A stretch of DNA of 64,000 nucleotides from Paraburkholderia phenoliruptrix (GTDB taxonomy: Bacteria > Pseudomonadota > Gammaproteobacteria > Burkholderiales > Burkholderiaceae): positions 86,984-150,983 of the forward strand of contig NZ_CADIKB010000014.1 in assembly GCF_902859825.1 (NCBI RefSeq), written 5' to 3'. The position numbers and the translations under genes were made by a program. Below are positions 48,810-58,573 of this stretch, piece after piece. The notes under the pieces are model-generated. The model made no database searches. It saw only the letters and a program-made list of their open reading frames with translations, and was not told where the DNA came from. Position 1 is the first letter of the stretch, and the number at the start of each line of letters is the position of its first letter.

Positions 48810-51173
48810 ATGCAGCACGCGCACACGGCGAACGCCGACCGCGAAGAACAGAACGAAACCGGTGCCGATCGGCAGGAGCATCGCCATGAAAAGCCCGCGC
48901 ACGACCCAGCATGCGGCAGCTGCTGCGGCGCGCCCGGCGCCGCCCCGATGCCGCTGCGAGCCGATTTGCCGCCGCCTTCCGAAGCGGCGGACGGCGACGT
49001 GCACACGGCAATCCGCATCCTGCAAATGGATTGTCCGACCGAAGAAGCGTTGATCCGCAAGAAGCTGAGCCGCATGGCGGACGTGCGCAGCATGGAGTTC
49101 AATCTGATGCAGCGCGTGCTGACCGTCGTCCACGCGCCCGCTGCACTCGACGCGGTTCTCGGCGCGCTGCGTTCGCTGGACTTCACGCCGGAAATCGCCG
49201 AGGCGAATTCGCTGGGCGCGCCGACGGCCGCGCAAGACGGGCCACGTGCGCCGGGCAGCGCACGCTCGGGGGCATGGCTGCCGCTCGCCTTCGCGGCCGT
49301 CGCGGCGACGGCTTCGGAGGCCGCTGGCTGGCTCGGCGCGCCTGCCTGGATAGCAGCGGCGCTCGCGATCGTCGCCATCGGCTCCTGCGGGCTCGCAACC
49401 TACCGCAAGGGCTGGCTCGCCCTCCGCCATGGCAACCTCAACATCAATGCGTTGATGAGCATCGCGGTGACCGGCGCGCTGATCCTCGGTCAATGGCCGG
49501 AAGCGGCGATGGTGATGGTGCTCTTCACCGTCGCCGAATTGATCGAGGCCAGGTCGCTCGACCGCGCGCGCCATGCCATTCAGGGCTTGATGCAACTCAC
49601 GTCCGAGCAGGCGAGCGTGCAGCAGCCGGGCGGCGGCTGGCGGCTCACCGCCATCAAGGCGATCGCGCCGGGCGCGCTGGTTCGCGTGAAGCCCGGCGAG
49701 CGGATCGCGCTCGATGGAGAAATCGTTGCCGGACGCTCGAGTGTGGACCAGGCGCCCATTACCGGAGAAAGCCTGCCCGTCGACAAGAATGTGGGCGACG
49801 CGGTGTTCGCGGGCACCATCAACCAGGCGGGCTCGTTTGATTATCGCGTGACGGCCGCAGCCGGCAATACGACGCTTGCGCGCATCATCCACGCGGTCGA
49901 GGAAGCGCAGGCCACCAAAGCGCCCACGCAACGTTTCGTCGATCAGTTTGCGCGCGTGTACACGCCGCTCGTGTTCGCCGTCGCGCTCGCGGTAGCACTC
50001 GTGCCGCCGCTCGTTTTCGGCGGAGTGTGGCAGGCGTGGATCTACAAAGCGCTCGTGATGCTCGTGATCGCGTGTCCGTGCGCGCTCGTCATTTCGACGC
50101 CGGTCACCATCGTCAGCGGTCTCGCGGCGGCCGCGCGCAAGGGCATTCTGATCAAGGGCGGCACCTATCTCGAACAGGGCCGCAAGCTGCGCCGCCTCGC
50201 GTTCGACAAGACCGGCACGATTACGCACGGCAAACCGGTGCAGACCGACTTCGCGATCTTTGCCGACGCTGACACGGATGCGAACATGGATGCGCGCTCC
50301 AGCCCCCCCATCCATGCCGGCACTCGCGCTGCACTTTGCCGCGGGCTCGCCGCGAGTCTTGCAGCGCGCTCGGACCATCCCGTGTCGATGGCGATTGCGA
50401 GCGCCGCGCAAAAAGACGGCGTGGCGCACCTGGCCGTCGATTCATTCGAAGCACTCGCCGGACGCGGCGTGCGCGGCGAAATAAACGGCCTCACCTACTG
50501 GCTGGGCAATTATCGGCTGGCGGAAGAGCTCGGACGCTGCTCGCCCTCGCTCGAAGCACGGCTTGACGCGCTTGAGCGCGAAGGCAAAACCGTCGTACTC
50601 CTGATCGATGCCCAACGCGTGCTCGCCCTTTTTGCCGTCGCGGATACCGTGAAGGAGACGAGCCGCGCGGCTCTCGCCGAATTGCACCGCATGGGCGTCG
50701 GCACGGCCATGCTCACCGGCGACAATCCGCACACGGCCGCGGCGATCGCCGAACAGGTCGGGATCGACGAAGCACGTGGTAACCAGTTGCCGCAAGACAA
50801 GCTCGACGCTGTCGCGCAATGGTCGGCTGAAGGCGCGAGCGTCGGCATGGTCGGCGACGGCATCAACGACGCACCCGCGCTGGCGCGCGCGGACATCGGC
50901 TTCGCGATGGGCGCAATGGGCACCGGCACCGCAATCGAGACCGCGGACGTCGCGTTGATGGACGACGATCTGCGCAAGATTCCGCTCTTCATCCGCCTGT
51001 CGAAAGCGACGCATGCGGTGCTCGTGCAAAACATCGCGCTCGCGCTCGGCATCAAAGGCGTCTTTCTGGTGTTGACCGTGATGGGTCTCGGCACCATGTG
51101 GATGGCCGTATTCGCCGACGTCGGAGCGAGCCTGCTGGTTGTCGCCAACGGCTTGCGGCTGCTGAGAAAATAA
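48810..51173 (+). CDS. cadA: Heavy-metal P1B-type ATPase (Cd/Zn/Pb exporter)
   Basis: 787 residues from the ATG at 48810 (GAGGAAG upstream). A His/Cys-rich N terminus (residues 1-45, with CGSCCG), one degenerate HMA domain having MDCPTEE (Cys75) in place of GMTCxxC, then membrane helices, TGES, CPC in VIACPCALVIS, phospho-Asp in DKTGT, and GDGINDAPALARADIG. Exports divalent metals at the cost of ATP. Divergent cadR plus operator make induction by Cd, Zn or Pb likely. Confidence 0.94.
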   Translation: MQHAHTANADREEQNETGADRQEHRHEKPAHDPACGSCCGAPGAAPMPLRADLPPPSEAADGDVHTAIRILQMDCPTEEALIRKKLSRMADVRSMEFNLMQRVLTVVHAPAALDAVLGALRSLDFTPEIAEANSLGAPTAAQDGPRAPGSARSGAWLPLAFAAVAATASEAAGWLGAPAWIAAALAIVAIGSCGLATYRKGWLALRHGNLNINALMSIAVTGALILGQWPEAAMVMVLFTVAELIEARSLDRARHAIQGLMQLTSEQASVQQPGGGWRLTAIKAIAPGALVRVKPGERIALDGEIVAGRSSVDQAPITGESLPVDKNVGDAVFAGTINQAGSFDYRVTAAAGNTTLARIIHAVEEAQATKAPTQRFVDQFARVYTPLVFAVALAVALVPPLVFGGVWQAWIYKALVMLVIACPCALVISTPVTIVSGLAAAARKGILIKGGTYLEQGRKLRRLAFDKTGTITHGKPVQTDFAIFADADTDANMDARSSPPIHAGTRAALCRGLAASLAARSDHPVSMAIASAAQKDGVAHLAVDSFEALAGRGVRGEINGLTYWLGNYRLAEELGRCSPSLEARLDALEREGKTVVLLIDAQRVLALFAVADTVKETSRAALAELHRMGVGTAMLTGDNPHTAAAIAEQVGIDEARGNQLPQDKLDAVAQWSAEGASVGMVGDGINDAPALARADIGFAMGAMGTGTAIETADVALMDDDLRKIPLFIRLSKATHAVLVQNIALALGIKGVFLVLTVMGLGTMWMAVFADVGASLLVVANGLRLLRK

Positions 51174-51222
51174 ACGCGGGCGCTCTTGCGCACCGCGTGA
51201 TGCGCGAGGCGTCGAAAAAGGG

Positions 51223-52287
51223 CTAGTGCGCGAACGAGCGGTTGCTGCCGGCAGAATGCGCGCCGATCGCAGCCTTCAAGGTGTCCGAAGGCCGCATGCC
51301 GAAAAGCTTGCGATAGTCGGTCGCAAACTGGCTCATGTGCCAGAAACCCCAGGCGGCAGCGACGTCCTGCACCGAGCGCGCATCGCGCGATGCGTTGCAC
51401 AGATCGCGCCGCGCGCCGTTCAGGCGGATCGCGCGCACGTAGTGGGCGGGCGCCATGCCGAGCACGTCCTGGAAGCAGTACTGCAGCGTGCGCCGGCTGA
51501 CATGCAGCCGCTCGCACAGCTCGGGCACGCCGACCGCGCGGTCGCGATTGGCGAGCACATAGTCGCGCGCTTCCGCGACGATCGACTGACGGCGCACACG
51601 TGTCGGCATGGCAAGCGGTTCAAGCGCGGCGGGCAACGCGCATGCATCGAACAGCGCGGCCAGCACCGCGGCTTGCAGGCTCTCGCGCGCGGGTGCGGAC
51701 AAAGGCGCGCCGCTCGCCGCGCTTTGCGCGAGAAGCTCGCGCAACGAAGCACACAAACGCTCCTTGCGCTCAAGGCCGATGGGCACGACCTCAGTGGGCG
51801 TCAACTGCTCCGCCAGCACGACGTGTTCGACATCCGCTGCATAACGGCGCAACACGTCACCCTTCACGACCACGCCAAAAATCTCGTAGCCCGCCGACGT
51901 CAGCAGTTCGAACTCGATGCCGCCAGGACGAAACGCGAGTGCATCGCCGGCAATGATCTGCGCGTCGATGCGGCCCGAGCCCGCGCGGCACGTCGGAATG
52001 CCGAACCAGTACGCGTCTTTTTGCACCTCGCAGGTTTGCCGCAGCGTGTGGCTCGTCGTTTCGACGAAGACTTGCATGTGATCGACGCACAGCTCCGTCA
52101 AACCGCCGACAAAGCTGCCTGCGGTCAGCTGGTCGTAGGTTTGATGCCAGCCGTGAAGGTTGCGCGCCTGCTCGTCCGCGTCGTGAGCAATGCGGGTCTG
52201 CACGCGGAAGCTCGGCTGCGGCGCGCGCGCTGAAGCTGCAGGGGGCGCCGAGCTTGCGAGGGTGTCGCTGAGGGTTTCGATCGTCAT
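51223..52287 (-). CDS. AraC-family regulator, EutR-like
   Basis: 354 residues from the ATG at 52287. C-terminal two-helix-turn-helix AraC domain (VGVPELCERLHVSRRTLQYCFQDVLGMAPAHYVRAIRL and AAAWGFWHMSQFATDYRKLFGMRPSDTL). The long N-terminal effector domain resembles EutR/CdhR-type regulators. Next to the aldehyde dehydrogenase and ethanolamine lyase genes, so it is the likely activator of this module in response to ethanolamine (with cobalamin in EutR); inference from context. Confidence 0.85.
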   Translation of the reverse strand: MTIETLSDTLASSAPPAASARAPQPSFRVQTRIAHDADEQARNLHGWHQTYDQLTAGSFVGGLTELCVDHMQVFVETTSHTLRQTCEVQKDAYWFGIPTCRAGSGRIDAQIIAGDALAFRPGGIEFELLTSAGYEIFGVVVKGDVLRRYAADVEHVVLAEQLTPTEVVPIGLERKERLCASLRELLAQSAASGAPLSAPARESLQAAVLAALFDACALPAALEPLAMPTRVRRQSIVAEARDYVLANRDRAVGVPELCERLHVSRRTLQYCFQDVLGMAPAHYVRAIRLNGARRDLCNASRDARSVQDVAAAWGFWHMSQFATDYRKLFGMRPSDTLKAAIGAHSAGSNRSFAH

Positions 52288-52633
52288 GGCGAATCCGCGC
52301 GATGGATTATCGAAGAGAAAAAACAAGGCAAGTCCCATGCCGATCGCGCGCGGCCGATCATCGCACCGACTGCTCCAGCATGGGCCAGACCCCTGTTCAA
52401 TTCGTGAACAGCAACAACAGCATTGCTCAGAAACGACGCGCCCGCCTGTTGCCCGTTCGAGCCTCGCCCCCACGCCGCGGTGCGCCCGTGCCTGCCGTGC
52501 GTGCACGGCTCACCAGCCAGGTGCATTGGCATGGTTCTGGCTCTAAGGGTCTCGCGGCCAGCTTCAACGGATTGCAACCCGAGCGCAGCATCGCGCCGAC
52601 TATAGCCCATTCAAACATGTGAGGAGCACTGAG
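52288..52633 (+). promoter_or_regulatory. Divergent control region of the eutR-like and exaC-like genes
   Basis: 346 bp with no gene. It contains an exact dyad TGTTCA-N5-TGAACA at 52394-52410, the best operator candidate. The region around 52375-52440 is AT-richer than its flanks. Translation of the dehydrogenase uses GAGGAG seven bases before its ATG. Confidence 0.5.
52394..52410. promoter_or_regulatory. Inverted repeat, candidate EutR-like operator
   Basis: TGTTCAATTCGTGAACA: 6-bp arms perfectly complementary, 5-bp centre. AraC proteins more often use direct repeats, so it may bind a different regulator. Confidence 0.4.
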
Positions 52634-54154
52634 ATGAATCACGCGGAGATGCAGTTTCTGACGACCGAATTCCCGTACAAAAAGCAGTATGCGAACTTTA
52701 TCGGCGGCGAATGGGTGAAGCCGGTGGGTGGCGAGTATTTCGACAATGTGTCGCCCATCACGGGCGAGCCGTTCACTTCCATTCCGCGCTCGCGTGAGGC
52801 CGATGTCGAACTCGCGCTGGATGCCGCGCACCGCGCGAAAGCCGCATGGGGCAAAACCTCGACGACGGATCGCGCGAACATTCTGAACCGCATTGCCGAC
52901 CGCATGGAAGCGAACTTGCAGCGGCTCGCGGTCGCTGAAACGATCGATAACGGCAAGCCGCTGCGCGAAACGATGGCCGCCGACATTCCGCTGGCCATCG
53001 ACCACTTCCGCTATTTCGCCGGCGCCGTGCGCGCGCAGGAAGGCTCGATCTCCGAGATCGACGACGACACAGTGGCCTATCACTTTCACGAGCCGCTCGG
53101 CGTGGTCGGTCAGATCATTCCGTGGAATTTCCCGATTCTCATGGCGGTGTGGAAACTCGCCCCCGCGCTCGCGGCCGGCAATTGCGTCGTGCTTAAACCC
53201 GCCGAGCAAACGCCCGCATCGATTCTCGTCCTCGTCGAACTGATTCAGGACCTGCTGCCCGCCGGCGTGCTGAATGTGGTCAACGGTTTCGGTCTGGAAG
53301 CAGGCAAACCGCTTGCCTCCAGCAAGCGCATCGCAAAGATCGCGTTCACCGGCGAAACGACCACGGGTCGCCTGATCATGCAGTACGCGAGCCAGAACAT
53401 CATTCCGGTCACGCTCGAACTGGGCGGCAAGAGCCCGAACATCTTTTTCGCCGACGTCATGAGTCAGGACGACAGCTACTTCGACAAAGCGCTCGAAGGC
53501 TTCGCGATGTTCGCGTTGAATCAGGGCGAAGTGTGCACGTGCCCTTCGCGCGTATTGATCGATGAAAAGATTTACGACCGCTTCATGGAACGCGCGTTGA
53601 AACGCGTCGCGGCGATCACGCAGGGTCATCCGCTGGATACGAAGACGATGATCGGCGCGCAGGCTTCGCAAGAGCAGTTGGAGAAGATCCTGTCGTATGT
53701 GGATCTCGGCAAACAGGAAGGCGCCGAATGCCTGATCGGCGGCGAGCGCAACGTGCTTGGCGGCGAACTGAGCAAGGGCTATTACGTGAAGCCCACTGTG
53801 TTCCGCGGCAACAACAAGATGCGCATCTTCCAGGAAGAGATCTTCGGGCCGGTGGTGTCGGTCACGACGTTCAAGACCGAAGAAGAAGCGCTCGAAATCG
53901 CCAACGACACGCTGTACGGACTCGGCGCGGGCGTCTGGACACGCGACGGCACGCGCGCCTATCGCTTCGGCCGGCAGATTCAGGCAGGCCGCGTGTGGAC
54001 CAATTGCTATCACGCATATCCGGCCCACGCGGCGTTTGGCGGCTACAAGCAATCGGGCATTGGCCGCGAAAATCACAAGATGATGCTCGACCATTATCAG
54101 CAGACCAAGAACCTGCTCGTGAGCTATAGCGAGAAACCGCTCGGTTTCTTCTAA
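52634..54154 (+). CDS. exaC: NAD-dependent aldehyde dehydrogenase, ExaC-like
   Basis: 506 residues from the ATG at 52634, with GAGGAG seven bases upstream. ALDH motifs: [31 protein letters not shown] with the general-base Glu, and the nucleophile Cys in [21 protein letters not shown] follows. ExaC oxidises acetaldehyde to acetate. Divergent from the AraC gene and beside eutBC, so it would take the acetaldehyde made by ethanolamine ammonia-lyase. Confidence 0.92.
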   Translation: MNHAEMQFLTTEFPYKKQYANFIGGEWVKPVGGEYFDNVSPITGEPFTSIPRSREADVELALDAAHRAKAAWGKTSTTDRANILNRIADRMEANLQRLAVAETIDNGKPLRETMAADIPLAIDHFRYFAGAVRAQEGSISEIDDDTVAYHFHEPLGVVGQIIPWNFPILMAVWKLAPALAAGNCVVLKPAEQTPASILVLVELIQDLLPAGVLNVVNGFGLEAGKPLASSKRIAKIAFTGETTTGRLIMQYASQNIIPVTLELGGKSPNIFFADVMSQDDSYFDKALEGFAMFALNQGEVCTCPSRVLIDEKIYDRFMERALKRVAAITQGHPLDTKTMIGAQASQEQLEKILSYVDLGKQEGAECLIGGERNVLGGELSKGYYVKPTVFRGNNKMRIFQEEIFGPVVSVTTFKTEEEALEIANDTLYGLGAGVWTRDGTRAYRFGRQIQAGRVWTNCYHAYPAHAAFGGYKQSGIGRENHKMMLDHYQQTKNLLVSYSEKPLGFF

Positions 54155-54226
54155 GCGCGCAACGGTAGCGATTCTGTTCAAGCGGGCCGCCTTGCGCGGC
54201 TCGCTTTATTTCTGCGAGGACCTACG

Positions 54227-54622
54227 ATGGCCGACAAACAAGAAGTGGCTCGCGTCATTGCAACGCCTGCCGCAATCGAGTTGATCGACAGATTGCGCGC
54301 GGAGCATGGCGACGTGCTGTTCCATCAATCCGGCGGATGCTGCGACGGCAGCGCGCCGATGCTGTTTCCGCGCAGCGAATTCATGGTCGGTTCGTCCGAC
54401 GTGAAGCTCGGTACGCTCGCCGGCGTGCCGTTTTACATGAGCGATTCGCAATTCGAGTACTGGCAGCACACGCAGTTGATTATCGACGTGGTGCCGGGCA
54501 ACGGCGGCATGTTCTCGCTTGAACGGCCCACGGGTTTGCGCTTTCTCACGCGCTCGCGTCTATTTGACGACGACGAAAACGCGTGGCTCGAATCGCACCC
54601 TGTGCAGCGCGCCGATGCGTGA
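54227..54622 (+). CDS. DUF779 protein
   Basis: 131 residues. Matches the DUF779 pattern: FHQSGGCCDGSAPMLFP with a Cys-Cys pair, and FYMSDSQFEYWQHTQLIIDVVPG. Function unknown; the family typically follows an acetaldehyde/alcohol-type dehydrogenase gene, as here (72 bp gap, same strand). The CC pair may hold metal or a redox function for the dehydrogenase. The gene converges with eutC. Confidence 0.88.
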   Translation: MADKQEVARVIATPAAIELIDRLRAEHGDVLFHQSGGCCDGSAPMLFPRSEFMVGSSDVKLGTLAGVPFYMSDSQFEYWQHTQLIIDVVPGNGGMFSLERPTGLRFLTRSRLFDDDENAWLESHPVQRADA

Positions 54623-54660
54623 AGCCGCCTCCAGGTTGCGCTGGCGTTTGCGCCGCGGTT

Positions 54661-55461
54661 TTACGGATGGGGGCTGGAGTTTGCCGCGCCGCCGATCGCG
54701 GGCGCTGCTGGCGCAGCGGGCAGCGACGCGTCGCTGTCATCTTTCAGTCCGACGCCGGTGAGACCGAGACGCCGCGCATGCGTGAGCAGATAGTGCAGTT
54801 TGTGGGCAGCCGACGGATAGTCGAGTCCTTCCGGACGCACGTTGGAAATGCAATTGCGCTGCGCGTCACTGCAACCCACTTTCGGCGCATACGTGAGGTA
54901 GATGCCGAGGCTATCGGGCGAACTGAGGCCAGGCCGCTCCCCGATCAGCATCACCACGATCTTCGCGTGCAGCAGCTCGCCAATCTCGTCGCCGAGTGCA
55001 ACGCGCGCTTGCCGCGCGACGACCACAGGACCGATCCTCCAGTCCGCAAGCTGCGGCACGACGGCTTGCAGTAGCGGAACCGCCTGCTTCGACGCGGCGA
55101 AGGCCGACAAGCCGTCGCCAATCACGAACACGACATCCGGCGACTCGTTCGCTAACTGCGCGAGCGCGGCGCGGCTCTCGTCCGACAGGCGCCGCCCCAG
55201 ATCCGGGCGCCGCAAGTAATGCTCGCGATCGGGCGCGGCGCTATGCACGTCGAGCGTTGTAAAGTCGAGCGCATGCAACTGCTCATGCAATGCCTCTGTG
55301 TCCAGCGGATGATGCACGGCGTCGCGCGCCTGCGCATGCGAAAGATTGAACGCGAGCAAAGGCGCAGTCGGCACACTGTTGCCCGCGCGGCCGAGCGCAA
55401 TGCGCGCATTGGTGAACTGGCGCAGTGCATTCCACGGGTTCTTGTCGACGAAATCGCTCAT
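54661..55461 (-). CDS. eutC: Ethanolamine ammonia-lyase, small subunit
   Basis: 266 residues from the ATG at 55461, which overlaps the eutB stop (ATGA). EutC signature: FVIGDGLSAFAASKQAVPLL, VVARQARVALGDEIGELL, MLIGERPGLSSPDSLGIYLTYAPKVG and DAQRNCISNVRPEGLDY. With EutB it forms the adenosylcobalamin-dependent lyase that converts ethanolamine to acetaldehyde and ammonia. The C terminus has a short Ala/Pro extension. Confidence 0.96.
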   Translation of the reverse strand: MSDFVDKNPWNALRQFTNARIALGRAGNSVPTAPLLAFNLSHAQARDAVHHPLDTEALHEQLHALDFTTLDVHSAAPDREHYLRRPDLGRRLSDESRAALAQLANESPDVVFVIGDGLSAFAASKQAVPLLQAVVPQLADWRIGPVVVARQARVALGDEIGELLHAKIVVMLIGERPGLSSPDSLGIYLTYAPKVGCSDAQRNCISNVRPEGLDYPSAAHKLHYLLTHARRLGLTGVGLKDDSDASLPAAPAAPAIGGAANSSPHP

Positions 55462-56852
55462 GCGATACCCATCCAGTCGCGCGCACCCTCGAGCAGCGGT
55501 TGCTGTGTCGATGCGCTGAGCAGTGCGCCACGCGCGTCGGTGATCTGCATCGACTCCAGCCATTCCTCGAATTCAGGCGCGCGGCGCAGGCCGAGCACGT
55601 CGCGCACGTAGAGTGCGTCATGAAACGACGTGCTTTGATAATTGAGCATCACGTCGTCCGCGCCCGGAATGCCCATGATGAAGTTGATGCCCGCGACGCC
55701 GAGCAGCGTGAGCAGATTGTCCATGTCGTCCTGATCGGCTTCCGCGTGGTTCGTGTAGCAGATGTCGCAACCCATCGGCACGCCGAGCAGCTTGCCGCAG
55801 AAGTGATCTTCAAGACCGGCGCGCGTGATCTGCTTGCCGTCGTACAGGTATTCGGGGCCGATGAAACCCACTACGGTATTCACGAGAAACGGGTTGAACT
55901 TGCGCGCAACCGCATACGCGCGCACTTCACAGGTTTGCTGATCGACGCCGAAATGCGCGTCCGCGGAGAGCGCGCTGCCCTGCCCCGTTTCAAAGTACAT
56001 CAGATTGCTGCCGACTGTGCCGCGTTTGAGCGACAGTCCCGCTTCATACGCTTCTTGCAGCAGCGCGAGCGAAATGCCGAAACCGGCGTTGGCTTTTTCC
56101 GTGCCGGCAATCGACTGAAACACGAGGTCCACCGGCGCGCCTTTTTCGATTGCAGCAATCGTATTGGTGACGTGCGTGAGCACACACGATTGCGTGGGCA
56201 CCTGGTAGCGCTGACGAAAGTCGTCGATCATCAGCAGCAGCTTGGTGATGGCGGCAAGATTGTCGCTGGCCGGATTGATCCCGATCATTGCATCGCCACA
56301 GCCGTACATGAGGCCGTCGAGCATGGAGGCAGCAATGCCTTTGACGTCATCCGTCGGATGATTCGGTTGCAGACGCACCGACATGCGGCCCGGCAGTCCC
56401 ACGGTGTTGCGAAAGCGCGTGATGACCGGGCGTTTTCGCGCCGCCGCGATCAGATCCTGATTGCGCATCAGCTTCGAAACAGCGGCCACCATCTCCGGCG
56501 TGAGACCCGCGGCGATACGGGTGAGCGCATCCGCATCCGTCGACGTGCTCAAGAGCCAGTTGCGAAAGTCGCCCACCGTCAGATGCGAAATCTCGGCGAA
56601 TGCCTGCGGCGAATGCGTGTCGATCACAAGACGCGTGACCTCGTCGCTTTCATAAGGAACCAGCGCTTCATTCAGGAACGTACGCAACGGCACCTGCGCC
56701 AACGCCATTTTCGCGGCGACGCGTTCCTCCTCGCTTGCCGCCGCGACGCCGGCGAGTTGGTCGCCGGAACGTTGCGGGCTCGCCTTCGCCATGAGTGTTT
56801 TCAGATCGGCAAAGCGATACGTTCGGCTGCCGATTGTCTCCGTATAGCTCAT
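55458..56852 (-). CDS. eutB: Ethanolamine ammonia-lyase, large subunit
   Basis: 464 residues, normal length. TIM-barrel subunit with VRLQPNHPTDDV, YGCGDAMIGINPASDN, SIAGTEKANAGFGISL and CDICYTNHAEADQDDMDNLL. Holds the B12 site and the radical chemistry. Upstream of eutC with a 4-bp overlap; eat lies upstream (55 bp). No EutA reactivase or shell protein is coded in the window. Confidence 0.97.
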   Translation of the reverse strand: MSYTETIGSRTYRFADLKTLMAKASPQRSGDQLAGVAAASEEERVAAKMALAQVPLRTFLNEALVPYESDEVTRLVIDTHSPQAFAEISHLTVGDFRNWLLSTSTDADALTRIAAGLTPEMVAAVSKLMRNQDLIAAARKRPVITRFRNTVGLPGRMSVRLQPNHPTDDVKGIAASMLDGLMYGCGDAMIGINPASDNLAAITKLLLMIDDFRQRYQVPTQSCVLTHVTNTIAAIEKGAPVDLVFQSIAGTEKANAGFGISLALLQEAYEAGLSLKRGTVGSNLMYFETGQGSALSADAHFGVDQQTCEVRAYAVARKFNPFLVNTVVGFIGPEYLYDGKQITRAGLEDHFCGKLLGVPMGCDICYTNHAEADQDDMDNLLTLLGVAGINFIMGIPGADDVMLNYQSTSFHDALYVRDVLGLRRAPEFEEWLESMQITDARGALLSASTQQPLLEGARDWMGIA

Positions 56853-56907
56853 CTTTTACGACTCCAGCTTGCGACTGCGGCGCCGCTGCGCACAGCGGCT
56901 TCGTCGG

Positions 56908-58311
56908 TCATTCTTCCAGCAAGGCGTCCGTCGGCGCGGCCTCGCGTTGATGGCGCGTCAACAGGAAATAGACGTAGCCGAGCGCGAGAAAGATGGCGAA
57001 CACCACGGCCACCAGAAAATTGAAGTACACCATGGTCGCCAGACAGATCACCGCGGCCGCCAGCGCGAAGGCCGGAAACAGCGGAAAGAGCGGCGCACGG
57101 AACGGACGCTCCATGTCCGGCTCGGCGCGGCGCAGCTTGAAAAGCGACAACATGCTGATGATATACATCACGATAGCGCCAAACACGGACATCGTCACGA
57201 TGTTCGCGGTGAGCGTCTGGCCGCCGAACTGGATCAGCTCGTCGCTGTAGATCGCCGCGATGCCGATCACCCCACCCGCCAGAATCGCGCGATGCGGCGT
57301 CTTGAAGCGCGGATGCACCTTCGAGAGCCATTCCGGCAGATAGCCCGCGCGAGCCAGCGCGAAAATCTGCCGCGAATAGCCGAGGATGATGCCGTGAAAC
57401 GACGCGACGAGACCGAACAGTCCGAGCCACACCAGCATATGCATCCAACCGCTATGTTCGCCGACGATGTATTTCATCGCTTGCGGCAGCGGGTCGTTGA
57501 TATTCGCGAGCTTCGTCCAGTCGCCGGCCGCGCCCGCGAACACCATCACGCCGATGGCGAGCACGACCAGGGTCAGAATGCCCGCGACATAAGCGATGGG
57601 AATGGAACGCTTCGGGTTTTTCGCTTCTTCGGCGGCCATGGCGACGCCTTCGATTGCGAGGAAGAACCAGATCGCAAACGGAATCGCCGCAAACATGCCG
57701 TTAAACGAGCCCATGCTGAACGTGTCCGCGCCGGCCCAGCCGCCTTTGGTGAAGTTCGACCAGTGAAAGCCCGGCGAAACGACGCCCATGAAAACGAGCA
57801 ATTCGAAAATGGCGAGCAGCGTGACGCATAGTTCGAACGCGGCCGCAATTTGCACGCCGACAATGTTCAAGGCCATGAAGACGAGATACGCGCCCATTGC
57901 CGCGTGCTTTGGCTCGAGCGCCGGGAACTGCACATGCAGATACGCGCCGATCGCCAGCGCGATGGCCGGCGGCGCAAACACGAATTCGACGAGCGTGGCC
58001 GCGCCCGCGAGATAACCGCCCGTCGGGCCGAAAGCGTGACGTGCGTATGCGAACGGGCCGCCCGCGTGCGGAATCGACGTGGTGAGCTCGGTGAAGCTGA
58101 AAATGAAGGTGGTGTACATCGCGGCGATGAAGACGGCCGTGATGACAAAGCCGAGCGTGCCGGCGCTCGCCCAGCCATAACTCCAGCCGAAGTATTCGCC
58201 GGAAATCACGAGACCGACCGCGATTCCCCATAGTTGCCACGTGCCGAGCGTCTGCTTCAACTCGTGATGCGTGACCTTACCGACGTGCTGACTGTTGGAC
58301 TCTGATTTCAT
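56908..58311 (-). CDS. eat: Ethanolamine permease (APC family)
   Basis: 467 residues, about 12 membrane helices. The APC-type opening (LKQTLGTWQLWGIAVGLVISGEYFGWSYGW), SFTELTTSIPHAGGPFAYARHAFG and IEGVAMAAEEAKNPKRSIP match Eat-type ethanolamine transporters. First gene of the eat-eutB-eutC operon; imports ethanolamine across the inner membrane. Confidence 0.93.
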   Translation of the reverse strand: MKSESNSQHVGKVTHHELKQTLGTWQLWGIAVGLVISGEYFGWSYGWASAGTLGFVITAVFIAAMYTTFIFSFTELTTSIPHAGGPFAYARHAFGPTGGYLAGAATLVEFVFAPPAIALAIGAYLHVQFPALEPKHAAMGAYLVFMALNIVGVQIAAAFELCVTLLAIFELLVFMGVVSPGFHWSNFTKGGWAGADTFSMGSFNGMFAAIPFAIWFFLAIEGVAMAAEEAKNPKRSIPIAYVAGILTLVVLAIGVMVFAGAAGDWTKLANINDPLPQAMKYIVGEHSGWMHMLVWLGLFGLVASFHGIILGYSRQIFALARAGYLPEWLSKVHPRFKTPHRAILAGGVIGIAAIYSDELIQFGGQTLTANIVTMSVFGAIVMYIISMLSLFKLRRAEPDMERPFRAPLFPLFPAFALAAAVICLATMVYFNFLVAVVFAIFLALGYVYFLLTRHQREAAPTDALLEE

Positions 58312-58573
58312 CGGACGCTCCGGAGTTTTCCGCTTGCTCGACGCCGCAAGGCTTTGCGGTGAGTGGACGGGCAGGCTTTCGCCGATGGTAGTGAGCCATT
58401 ATTCGGGGGTGGTATCGAAATTTGGCAAAGTTGGGGGGCGCTTTTTGCAGGAGGTGCTTAATTGAGCGCGCGAGGTTTGCGCTTCGGATTCGCAGGATTT
58501 GGTAAACGGGCGCGTGATATTTTTGTTTTTGTTTTCGCTTCGCAAACCAATGACTTTCCACACTCGCGACAAC

